Virus record (IMG/VR): IMGVR_UViG_3300032246_000826
Location: 1-38,141 of that record
Strand: one strand, 5' to 3'
Length of the DNA: 38,141 nt
Source of the DNA: a virus
Shown here: in pieces, positions 8,150-15,025 of the stretch
How positions within the stretch are numbered: position 1 is the first letter of the stretch
Layout: every line of letters begins with the position of its first letter
Notes under the pieces: model-generated
The model's input: only the letters and a program-made list of their open reading frames with translations
Told to the model about the DNA's origin: nothing
The model's database searches: none
Program-made: the position numbers and the translations under genes

Positions 8150-8329
8150 TTATAAAAAATATTTATTTTTTCTTTTAGCTTCTTCCTTTTGTAACCGCTT
8201 TTTAACTGATTTTTTTATAAATTCTTTTCGTTCTCTCAGTTCTTCTACTTGCTTTAATTTTTGAATTTTGCGTTTATATTCTTTTAAAGCCGATTCTATA
8301 TTTCCGTTTTTGATATCAACTATCAACAT
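8150..8329 (-). CDS. rpsU: Ribosomal protein bS21 homologue, Bacteroidetes type (phage-encoded)
   Basis: 59 codons, ATG at 8329-8327 and TAA at 8152-8150. The start follows the upstream TAA after three bases, so coupling is likely. The protein begins MLIVDIKNGNIESALKEYKR, then has VEELRERKEFIKKSVKKRLQ, and ends KRKNKYFL. This matches the bS21 layout: an N-terminal beta strand, N-I-x-x-ALK-x-YKRK, then LRxRxxFIKxSVxKR and a basic helical tail. The MLI..IK.G.NI start and FIK-SV spacing are like Bacteroidetes bS21 rather than Escherichia coli bS21. bS21 sits beside the 3' end of 16S rRNA on the 30S platform and affects initiation. By my ungapped alignment the Tyr that shields the anti-Shine-Dalgarno in Flavobacterium bS21 (Tyr54) aligns with Arg53 here. 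Family call confident; functional consequence inferred. Confidence 0.85.
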   Translation of the reverse strand: MLIVDIKNGNIESALKEYKRKIQKLKQVEELRERKEFIKKSVKKRLQKEEAKRKNKYFL

Positions 8330-8332
8330 ATA

Positions 8333-8626
8333 TTAACCTAATGCGTTTTCTAATGCTCTTTCATATTTAGCTTCGATTCTATCTAAGAAATCTTTAGCTT
8401 TAGATAAATTATTTTGATTAGCTTTTAAATTAACTAATGCTTTTTGCCTATCTTCTTCAGTTTTTGCACCAAAATATGGTTTTGTTAAATCCTTTTGTCT
8501 ATCTGATAAAGTTTGGTATTTAGCCAATGCTTCTAAATATTCTTTAGCTATTGGATTAAATGCTTTAACTTCTCTCTGAGAAGGTCCTTCTACTTCTTGT
8601 AGTGGTATAAGATTTACTAATTTCAT
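8333..8626 (-). CDS. Small head-locus protein with MKLVNLIP start
   Basis: 97 residues, predicted helical, Lys/Ala/Glu-rich with coiled-coil character from about residue 25 to the end. The N-terminus MKLVNLIPLQEVE matches an internal segment (MKLINLIPGKDIKE) of the Cys-rich protein at 13901-14992. In both a short amphipathic stretch ends with an (L/I)xE sequence, the gp21-type cleavage signature. It may be a prohead-core or internal head protein targeted by this segment. That is inference, since T4 internal proteins also use short cleaved N-termini. It is followed three bases later by the bS21 start. Confidence 0.6.
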   Translation of the reverse strand: MKLVNLIPLQEVEGPSQREVKAFNPIAKEYLEALAKYQTLSDRQKDLTKPYFGAKTEEDRQKALVNLKANQNNLSKAKDFLDRIEAKYERALENALG

Positions 8627-8627
8627 A

Positions 8628-8999
8628 TTATTGTAAATTTACTAATTTATATTTCGTTGAATATAATAATTCGGAAATATTATCTATTTGGTTTTGAATC
8701 CAACTATCTTGTAATTTTTTGTCTTGTCTTAATTTTTCCAATGCTACACATAATTTTTCAAAATATGCAATTATGTTTTTAATATCACAATTGGTATCTA
8801 AACCATTTACAGGTTGAAATTTAATTAAACCATATTTTCCTTGATATGATTCTACTAAACCATCTATTAAACCAACAATTTCGTCATAATATGTATTTAA
8901 TGCAGAATGTGCTGCAAACGCTCCTGGGCCTTTTACTCCTAAATGAAATACATGTGCCTGTGTTCTACTATGAAAAAATAAAGATGCTAATTGTTCCAT
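8628..8999 (-). CDS. DUF5856-like helical protein of T4-like phages
   Basis: 123 residues. The N-terminal half has a helical pattern with regularly spaced His, Asp and Glu residues: AHVFHLGVKGPGAFAAHSAL, then YYDEIVGLIDGLVESYQG. This resembles a family of small conserved T4-like phage proteins (DUF5856, from memory). It also recalls the Dps/ferritin helix A-B pattern (H-x-x-x-x-KG-x-x-x-x-x-H then a D-x-x-x-x-x-D-x-x-x-E helix), although it is shorter than Dps. The function is unknown. Position between gp21 and gp22 suggests a head or late-assembly role. A ferritin-like fold is a structural guess from residue spacing only. Confidence 0.6.
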   Translation of the reverse strand: MEQLASLFFHSRTQAHVFHLGVKGPGAFAAHSALNTYYDEIVGLIDGLVESYQGKYGLIKFQPVNGLDTNCDIKNIIAYFEKLCVALEKLRQDKKLQDSWIQNQIDNISELLYSTKYKLVNLQ

Positions 9000-9009
9000 T
9001 TTATTTATT

Positions 9010-9420
9010 TTATTTTAATCCTAATCTTTGTTTCATAACATCTTCTGATAAATCTGCTATTTCAAAGTATCTTCCTAAAACATGTCCCATATCTTCATAT
9101 AGAGCTTCTAATCTTTGTTGTTGAGCTTTTGCATCCACTGCTTCCTTTTCAAAACTTGATTGTAATTTTTTTAATTCGTTCATATTACGTTTGATTGTAA
9201 CTCTATCGAACCAATCACCACCTTCTCTTAAAGTATATTCTTGTGCTGCATCTGCAATTCCACCCAATGTTTCTGCTACTTGCATAATATCAGATTTTCT
9301 ACTCATACCTTCTCTATGCTGATTATATGTTGAAATGATTTCTAAGAAATGCTTTTTCAATTCAGTTGGAAGTTGTTGAAACTCTTCAGTTTCATTTAAT
9401 AAATCTCTTAAACGTATCAT
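9010..9420 (-). CDS. Small prohead-core-like coiled protein
   Basis: 136 residues, almost wholly helical by composition, with a Lys/Glu/Gln-rich coiled segment (about residues 75-115). It starts MIRLRDLLNETEE, a short amphipathic helix ending in LNE, which fits the gp21 (L/I)xE cleavage signature and is similar in style to the starts of neighbouring small head genes. It lies four bases after the protease gene. I do not recognise a named family. An internal head or core protein comparable in role to T4 gp67/gp68 is plausible from size, charge and location. Confidence 0.55.
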   Translation of the reverse strand: MIRLRDLLNETEEFQQLPTELKKHFLEIISTYNQHREGMSRKSDIMQVAETLGGIADAAQEYTLREGGDWFDRVTIKRNMNELKKLQSSFEKEAVDAKAQQQRLEALYEDMGHVLGRYFEIADLSEDVMKQRLGLK

Positions 9421-9424
9421 ATTA

Positions 9425-10015
9425 TTAATTTAATTCAATTATAATTTCTCTCATCAAATCTTGTGAACGACACCACTTACCACATTCCTCTGCTATTTTT
9501 GCCCATTGCTTTGATTCTTGCAATGGTGCCATAAATGCTCCATGTGTTGATGGATTGGATACAAAATCCCATCCAACTAATTCAAAGTCTTCCTGAACCA
9601 TTACAGTTCCGTCTGATAGCTCTTTTACTGAACCTAACCCTCTTGATGAAATTCCTAAACGAATATTATTTTTTAATAATTCTTTTAAAATATTTCCAGA
9701 TGGAGTTGAAAGTATTTCTACTACGCCACATACATCATCCCCTTCCCAATAAATTTCTCTAATATTATGAGAAACATTCTTTAGGTTGATAACGGGAGAA
9801 TCTGGATGGTCTAATTCACCTAATGCTCTTCTTTCTTTAATAAGTTGTTCGTATTTTTTACACTCTCTTTCTAATATTCCTTTAGGATATCTTCTATGAT
9901 TTTGATTTGGAGCACCTGCTCTTTGTAGGATTCCCTTAACTAAATAAGTTCCATTTTCTTCTTGCTGGAGTTTTGCTTCAAACAAATGCGTTTCTATCAA
10001 TAATCCTTTATTCAT
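9425..10015 (-). CDS. gp21: Prohead maturation protease (T4 gp21 family)
   Basis: 196 residues, about the size of T4 gp21 (212). It has the family order: NHRRYPKGILERE near residue 39, GELDHPDSPVINLKNVSH with candidate catalytic His70, GISSRGLGS with Ser123/124, and WDFVSNPSTHGAF with Asp150. These fit the serine-type assemblin-like fold of phage prohead proteases. It should cleave scaffold, capsid and internal proteins after (L/I)xE once the prohead is built. It overlaps the upstream gene by one base. Sites matching its specificity appear in gp23 (LLE34) and in the 1293-residue protein. Confidence 0.93.
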   Translation of the reverse strand: MNKGLLIETHLFEAKLQQEENGTYLVKGILQRAGAPNQNHRRYPKGILERECKKYEQLIKERRALGELDHPDSPVINLKNVSHNIREIYWEGDDVCGVVEILSTPSGNILKELLKNNIRLGISSRGLGSVKELSDGTVMVQEDFELVGWDFVSNPSTHGAFMAPLQESKQWAKIAEECGKWCRSQDLMREIIIELN

Positions 10016-10305
10016 TATTTTTTATTTCTTAATGCTGCTAAATCTGAACCTTCAATTTCACCATCACCATCGGTATCTATTTTCTTTTGGCCGGCAGTTA
10101 AATCTTCGTTATATCCCTGTAATCTACCTTCGTTTTTAGCTTTATATGCTTTATCTACTGCATTGAAGAATTTACTTTTTTCCATACTGGACATATCATT
10201 CAATCCTTTATGGGTTCTTTTAAGCATGTGAGCAAATAATTTATTATATTCACTTTCTTCTTTTATAACTTGCTTAATAAGTTCTTTTAATTCTGAGCTC
10301 TTCAT
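10015..10305 (-). CDS. Small head-locus protein with EF-hand/dockerin-like calcium loop
   Basis: 96 residues. The N-terminus (MKSSELKELIKQVIKEE) is an amphipathic helix. The C-terminus carries DTDGDGEIEGSDLAAL (about residues 77-92), a 12-residue calcium-binding loop with Asp at positions 1, 3, 5 and 12, of the dockerin/EF-hand type. The middle is basic and helical. It overlaps both neighbours by one base, so it is coupled in the portal-to-protease cassette. A calcium-stabilised prohead-core or head protein is a reasonable inference; the binding loop itself is directly visible. Confidence 0.65.
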   Translation of the reverse strand: MKSSELKELIKQVIKEESEYNKLFAHMLKRTHKGLNDMSSMEKSKFFNAVDKAYKAKNEGRLQGYNEDLTAGQKKIDTDGDGEIEGSDLAALRNKK

Positions 10306-10889
10306 TATTCTGATATTTTACGGATTTGTTGTTCTAATTTAATAAGACGTTCCTTTATCTTATAAATATTACTATTTGTTCTTTTCCAAAAATGTTCGTT
10401 TGTTACCCCATTTTCATTCTTCAATCTACCATACCAACCTAAGAATTTTTCAATTTCTGCAAGCTGTTTATTAACATTGGATATACCTCTATTTACTTTT
10501 GCAATTGGAGTTGAATCTTCTTTTTTTAAATCTACCCAACGATTTTCTTGTACTACACTATATCCTGTAAGGTCAGCTTGTTTTTTAGCTTTAGCTTTTT
10601 CACCACCTTTTGGAGTGAATGCAAATGGAGTTCCGTATCCTTCTGCACTATCCGTACCATTCATTTCTCTAACGATTCCTCTAATTCTTTCTTTTAGTTT
10701 TTGAATAAGTGCTTCTTTAACGTGGTCTGGTAAACCTTTATGTTTGGTTGATGCAAAATCTTTAGCATCTTTATCACTCATCGAATCTGCTGCTTTAGAA
10801 ACTTCTGGAGATGGATTTTCCATATCGCCCTTTTGAGCGGCATGAACCATTCCCATAAATCTTTGTTGTGCTTTAGATACTGCTGGCAT
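10305..10889 (-). CDS. DUF3008-like head-locus protein
   Basis: 194 residues. The N-terminal 60 residues (MPAVSKAQQRFMGMVHAAQK, then EVSKAADSMSDKDAKDFAST followed by KHKGLP) match the pattern I associate with DUF3008, a small family common in T4-like phages and prophages. The remainder has a short basic helix (KLKERIRGIVREMN), a polar linker, and a helical C-terminus from about residue 130 with coiled-coil character. The function is unknown. The C-terminal part may be a fused core-protein-like module. It is coupled to the next gene by a one-base overlap. Confidence 0.65.
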   Translation of the reverse strand: MPAVSKAQQRFMGMVHAAQKGDMENPSPEVSKAADSMSDKDAKDFASTKHKGLPDHVKEALIQKLKERIRGIVREMNGTDSAEGYGTPFAFTPKGGEKAKAKKQADLTGYSVVQENRWVDLKKEDSTPIAKVNRGISNVNKQLAEIEKFLGWYGRLKNENGVTNEHFWKRTNSNIYKIKERLIKLEQQIRKISE

Positions 10890-10903
10890 TGTTAATTTGT
10901 TTA

Positions 10904-11173
10904 TTATGCTAATAAATATGCTGAACCTGCTGTTACTACAATACTTCTAACATAACAAGGAACTGGCTCCCCTACTGCTAAGTGTTCTAATTTTAAAGTA
11001 GAGTGATTGCTTGTTTGTGCAATTGTACCACTTAGGTTATTATCAACAACACCTTCCAATGTTATTGAACCTGAACAAATTGCCGAACCTCTCATTACTC
11101 CCCATGCTCTTTCTAAAGAACCGGATTGTCCTGTGGTATATTCTTTTGCGTTGAAAATTCTATAATTTACCAT
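10904..11173 (-). CDS. Small beta-rich structural protein
   Basis: 89 residues, beta-rich, with several Gly/Ser turns (TTGQSGSLERAWGVMRGSA, then ICSGSITLEG) and a hydrophobic C-terminus (SIVVTAGSAYLLA). No catalytic motif is visible. It sits between the helical 291-residue protein and the DUF3008-like gene in the head cassette. A head decoration or small virion protein is plausible from size and composition, but I do not recognise a family. The A-rich leader has no Shine-Dalgarno sequence. Confidence 0.6.
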   Translation of the reverse strand: MVNYRIFNAKEYTTGQSGSLERAWGVMRGSAICSGSITLEGVVDNNLSGTIAQTSNHSTLKLEHLAVGEPVPCYVRSIVVTAGSAYLLA

Positions 11174-11176
11174 TTT

Positions 11177-12052
11177 TTATTTTTTTATCGATTGTTTTAA
11201 TTCACTTAATAACTCATAAGTCATCATTAATGCTGATAAGTGTTGTTCTTTTATTTTTTTTACTGATTTAACTTTTCGTACATTAGAGATAGTTTCTGCT
11301 AATTTAATTTGAGTTACTTTATCAGTTATTTTAGAACCTACTTCTTTTAATCCATTGATTAATTTAGTAATTTCATTTGAAACGTATTCATTTAACTTAC
11401 CAGTATTATTAATATTATTTATATACTCTCTTAATAATCCTTTTTGGTCATTAGTAAGATTTTTATATTTGTTATTAAATGATTCAACTAATAATTTATA
11501 AGAAACTGCTCTTAAATCTTCATCTTGTTTCTTATATTCTTCCATTACCAAATCCTTCAGTTTTACATCTTTATTTTGAATAGAAGAATTTATAATGCTT
11601 TCGGTTATTGTAAAACGAGAACTTACAATATCAGTTGGGTCGTATTGTTCATTTGTACTAGCTACTTCAAATACTTTGTAAATAGATGCCAATGTTTTAT
11701 AATTAGAAATTGGAGATTTAATAAATTCTTCCAAATTGTAAGTATCTTTGATTTCTTTTATAAGATTATATTTTTCTCTTGTAAGCTTAGTTTCATCTAA
11801 TCTTTTACGAGCTTCTAATATAGTATCTATAAATTTTTCAGCTTTTGATTCTGAATTATATTTTTCGTTAATTAAATACTGATATAATTTTAATTCTTTT
11901 GAAAGTTCTTTTTTAGAATTAAAATGTTCTTTTAAAATTCGCTCGGCTACTGATTTATTTGCAGACATGATTTCTGATGTAATCTGTCTTACTAATAATT
12001 CAAATATAAACCCAGTGTTTTTAAATTTCGAATGTTTTATTTTTTTCATCAA
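11177..12052 (-). CDS. Helical prohead-region protein of unknown function
   Basis: 291 residues, basic and almost entirely helical, Lys/Glu/Asn/Ile-rich. It begins MMKKIKHSKFKNTGFIFELL and ends in a Lys-rich coil (VRKVKSVKKIKEQ, then a hydrophobic helix). No enzyme motif is visible. It follows the portal gene, where T4-like phages encode core and head-assembly factors, so a scaffold or core role is likely but unproven. The 44-base gap upstream holds an ATATTTATA element (12071-12080), so expression may partly restart here. Confidence 0.6.
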   Translation of the reverse strand: MMKKIKHSKFKNTGFIFELLVRQITSEIMSANKSVAERILKEHFNSKKELSKELKLYQYLINEKYNSESKAEKFIDTILEARKRLDETKLTREKYNLIKEIKDTYNLEEFIKSPISNYKTLASIYKVFEVASTNEQYDPTDIVSSRFTITESIINSSIQNKDVKLKDLVMEEYKKQDEDLRAVSYKLLVESFNNKYKNLTNDQKGLLREYINNINNTGKLNEYVSNEITKLINGLKEVGSKITDKVTQIKLAETISNVRKVKSVKKIKEQHLSALMMTYELLSELKQSIKK

Positions 12053-12070
12053 ATTGTATGATTTATCAGA

Positions 12071-12080
12071 TATAAATATA
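12071..12080 (-). promoter_or_regulatory. Recurrent ATATTTATA leader element (copy 3)
   Basis: Minus-strand TATATTTATA ends 19 bases before the ATG at 12052. Another AT-rich motif, ATAAATA on the minus strand (about 12107-12114), overlaps the portal stop region and resembles the T4 late promoter TATAAATA. Either could serve this gene. Confidence 0.35.
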
Positions 12081-12096
12081 TTTTTCTATTGGTTTC

Positions 12097-13848
12097 CTAC
12101 TTTTTATTTATATCTTCTGTCAAAATTCTCTTTTTACCACCTTTCATATCCTTAAATATCTCTTGGTAATTTGTTCTTGGTCTGTATTTTACTGAATCTT
12201 CTTTTTGTTTAAGGGTTTTAATACCCAATGGGTCACGTCCCTGTGGATGGTCGTCTTTACCATATCTAATAGGGTCTTTAGGTCTACCAACTTTACCTTC
12301 TTCTTCTAATTCAGTTTTTAATCTATCCAATTCTTCTTCTACATTTGTAGGTTCTTCAGTTCCTGTTTCTTTAGCAGGGTCTACACCTTGTGTTTCAATT
12401 GATGTTAAACGGAATGTTTGCTTAGTATCATCTAATACTTGTAATGTCATCGTATCTTGTTCATCTTTAGCCATTTTCATTACTGCTTCGTACATCCACT
12501 CTTTTGAAAACATTTTAGTTTGTTGCATTTGTTGAATTAATGCTACTTTAGAAGTGTATAATTCAACTTGCTCTTGTTCATAGATTTTAGATGGAATAGT
12601 TAATTCTAGTGAAAAATTAGTTAATCTATCATCATCAATACCTTGTGCATATAAATGTACAATTGCAATTTTAGTTAATTCTGAAATAATTACTCTTTGA
12701 ACTCTTTCAATTGTTTTTGCAAAACGGATATCCATTGCTGCCAATGTTGCTTTACCATTGGTATCTTCTTCATATCCTAAATAAGCTTTTGGTATTTTTA
12801 AAGATGCCATCATTTTACCTTTTAAGTAATTGATATCATCAATCATATTATATTCTAAACCTTTTAGAGTATCAATTGAAGTACCATTATCATTACCACG
12901 AACTGGCATATAATAATCTTCAATAAGGTTTTGCATATTGTACTTTAAGTTATACTCACCCGTTCTTTCATCAACAAAAGGAACTTTTTTAGATGAGTTA
13001 ATAATCTTTTGCATGTAGTTATCCACTTCGTTTGGTGGAATGTTACCAACATCAACTTTAAAGATTCTCTTTTCAGGTGCTCTCATTACTCTATGGATTA
13101 ACATTGCATCTTCCATCAACATTAATTGTTTCCAAACTCTCCTTGCACCTTCTATCATTGATTTACCATATGGTAAGAAGTTTGAATCTGAATTTAAACG
13201 GAAGTGAGCCATCTCATAGTTTTCAAATTCTTTTTTTGGACTCATACCATATGCTCCTAATGGGTTTTGGTATGGTGCATAAATAAATTTAACTCGTTGA
13301 GGATTATCTATATCAAATCCTTCAACTCTACTAACTTCATATGTTGATAATGGCATTATATTTACAATACCAATACCTTCTTCTGCTGATATTTCTAATT
13401 GTAAAAAGAAATCACCATATTTAACCAAGTTTCTTGTCCAAGGCCATAAATTGAATTCTACATTAAGAATATCGTAAAATAAATTTTCTAAAATTTGTTT
13501 GATGTTATCATCTTCGTGATGGATTTTTAATACATTACCCATTTCGTTTCTTGCAGTTGCTTCATCTGCATATACATCCAATGCTGATGCTAAAATCGGG
13601 TCGGTATCCATTGAATCATAATCTCTAAACAAGTCAATTCTAACTTGCTGATATGCCATCGATGATTCTAATTGGCCTGTTCCATAATTGGTTACTTTTA
13701 ATTTCATAAAACGGTCTACTAAGTTAGTAGTCATATTTTGATACTCATCGGTATCAATGACTTTAACTCCATCTGCTGTTTTACGAACTATGGTATTTGT
13801 TGAAAATAATTTTTGTAACCTACCTAATATTGATTTATCTGCTGCCAT
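12097..13848 (-). CDS. gp20: Portal vertex protein (T4 gp20 family)
   Basis: 583 residues (T4 gp20 is 524). Recognisable gp20 features are RIDLFRDYDSMDTDPILASA followed by LDVYADEATARNE (about residues 72-104), the NLVKYGDFFLQLEI strand, a MIEGARRVWKQLMLMEDAML helix, RAPEKRIFKVDVGNIP, and the LKGLEYNMIDDINYLKGKMM and KIPKAYLGYEED stretches. The extended C-terminus (about residues 495-583) is charged and basic. It forms the dodecameric vertex through which TerL packages DNA. Order TerL, Cys-rich protein, portal, core genes, protease, scaffold, capsid is the expected T4-like arrangement. Confidence 0.95.
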   Translation of the reverse strand: MAADKSILGRLQKLFSTNTIVRKTADGVKVIDTDEYQNMTTNLVDRFMKLKVTNYGTGQLESSMAYQQVRIDLFRDYDSMDTDPILASALDVYADEATARNEMGNVLKIHHEDDNIKQILENLFYDILNVEFNLWPWTRNLVKYGDFFLQLEISAEEGIGIVNIMPLSTYEVSRVEGFDIDNPQRVKFIYAPYQNPLGAYGMSPKKEFENYEMAHFRLNSDSNFLPYGKSMIEGARRVWKQLMLMEDAMLIHRVMRAPEKRIFKVDVGNIPPNEVDNYMQKIINSSKKVPFVDERTGEYNLKYNMQNLIEDYYMPVRGNDNGTSIDTLKGLEYNMIDDINYLKGKMMASLKIPKAYLGYEEDTNGKATLAAMDIRFAKTIERVQRVIISELTKIAIVHLYAQGIDDDRLTNFSLELTIPSKIYEQEQVELYTSKVALIQQMQQTKMFSKEWMYEAVMKMAKDEQDTMTLQVLDDTKQTFRLTSIETQGVDPAKETGTEEPTNVEEELDRLKTELEEEGKVGRPKDPIRYGKDDHPQGRDPLGIKTLKQKEDSVKYRPRTNYQEIFKDMKGGKKRILTEDINKK

Positions 13849-13900
13849 TTTTGTTTTATATTTTTCTAAAGATACGGAAAATATTTGAGTTTACCAAATA

Positions 13901-14992
13901 TTACCATTTCCTACAACTCCAATAATTTGCTTTTGTTCTTGGACCTGGATTATCACAATTCATTCTTGCTCTAAATGATTTTCTAGCAGCTGGATTTGAT
14001 TTTCTAATTTTCATTCCTTTTTGACCAAAATTTACTTTAACAACATTTCCTGCTGGATTTTTAACATATACTTTGAATTTCTTAACATCACCTTGCATTG
14101 GTTTACCCAATTGAACTTCTCTACCTTGATACTCAGCTTCTCTCAAACATTGACATCCTTCATTTAGGTTTTTATCATATCCTCTCATAAAATCAATGAA
14201 ATCTGCCATATCCTCATCTTCAACATCATATTCTTCAGGTTCAACTAAACCATAGTTTACATCATCATCACTATTTATATCCTCTTTTATATCTTTACCA
14301 GGAATTAAATTTATTAGTTTCATAGTTTCATCATTTTCTTTTACAGGTACACAATTCGGCACCATTTTATCATTTTTCATTTTACCACCAACTTGCTTAT
14401 ATCCATCCCAACAATCCTCACACAATGCATTAGCTTCTCCTTCATTACAGGTTTTCCAACCACCGCCTTTACCTTTATAATTTTTTGCAGCCCAACCATT
14501 TGCGTATGCTGAAGGATATACATCAAATTTAGATTTTGCTGCTGCTTTTGATGCTGCCCATTTTCCTGCATCAGTAGGGCAATTCTTTTCTAAAAATAAA
14601 TTTAGTTTTTCTTCTATATTCATAGTTTCATTTTTTTTCTTTCCGGCGCAATGTGCTTTTTGAGAGAAACCTTTTGGATTATTACAATCTATACTATTTT
14701 TATATTTTTGACTCCATTCTTCATTTTTTGGTTTAGTAGAAACATATATAGGCGTTTTACCTTGTCCACTACTATCTTTACCACCTCTTCCTGCATCATT
14801 TTGTGCTGCTCTTTTTCTACGAGTTGCACTTTCTTTCTCCTTTTTACTCATACTAGCTGCTTTTGCTGCTGGTACACATTTTGCATAACCACTTTTACCA
14901 CCGGAAGTTCCACATGGTGGGTGTTTACCATCGACTTTTTTTCCGATGTTTACCCATTTTTCTTTAAACCATTTATTTAGGTCTTCGTTCAT
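13901..14992 (-). CDS. Cys-rich modular T4-like head protein (DUF5872-like plus further modules)
   Basis: 363 residues made of several short modules. Residues 1-90 (WFKEKWVNIGKKVDGKHPPC and a Lys/Arg-rich segment) look like DUF5872. Residues 100-116 have DCNNPKGFSQKAHC. Residues 124-215 start MNIEEKLNLFLEKNC and include KFDVYPSAYANGWAAK, GGGWKTC and two CxxC-type Cys groups. Residues 224-363 start MKLINLIPGKDIKE and end FRARMNCDNPG and YWSCRKW. All are modules I associate with small T4-like phage proteins of unknown function. Internal Met124 and Met224, each after similar NETM/DETM linkers, look like starts of formerly separate proteins. Structural zinc binding is likely from the Cys pattern. 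An ATATTTATA element lies 18 bases upstream of the start. Confidence 0.7.
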   Translation of the reverse strand: MNEDLNKWFKEKWVNIGKKVDGKHPPCGTSGGKSGYAKCVPAAKAASMSKKEKESATRRKRAAQNDAGRGGKDSSGQGKTPIYVSTKPKNEEWSQKYKNSIDCNNPKGFSQKAHCAGKKKNETMNIEEKLNLFLEKNCPTDAGKWAASKAAAKSKFDVYPSAYANGWAAKNYKGKGGGWKTCNEGEANALCEDCWDGYKQVGGKMKNDKMVPNCVPVKENDETMKLINLIPGKDIKEDINSDDDVNYGLVEPEEYDVEDEDMADFIDFMRGYDKNLNEGCQCLREAEYQGREVQLGKPMQGDVKKFKVYVKNPAGNVVKVNFGQKGMKIRKSNPAARKSFRARMNCDNPGPRTKANYWSCRKW

Positions 14993-15009
14993 TTAGACTA
15001 GTTTCAATA

Positions 15010-15018
15010 TATAAATAT
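15010..15018 (-). promoter_or_regulatory. Recurrent ATATTTATA leader element (copy 4)
   Basis: Minus-strand ATATTTATA lies in the 33-base gap between the TerL stop and the start at 14992, ending 18 bases before the ATG. Same core and similar spacing as copies 2, 3 and 5. Confidence 0.35.
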
Positions 15019-15025
15019 AAAAAAA

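Noticed and set aside
8628-8999. Calling the small helical head-locus protein a true Dps/ferritin
   Set aside because: The His/Asp/Glu spacing is suggestive, but the protein is too short for a full four-helix ferritin and lacks a second metal-site helix, so only a DUF5856-like call is kept.
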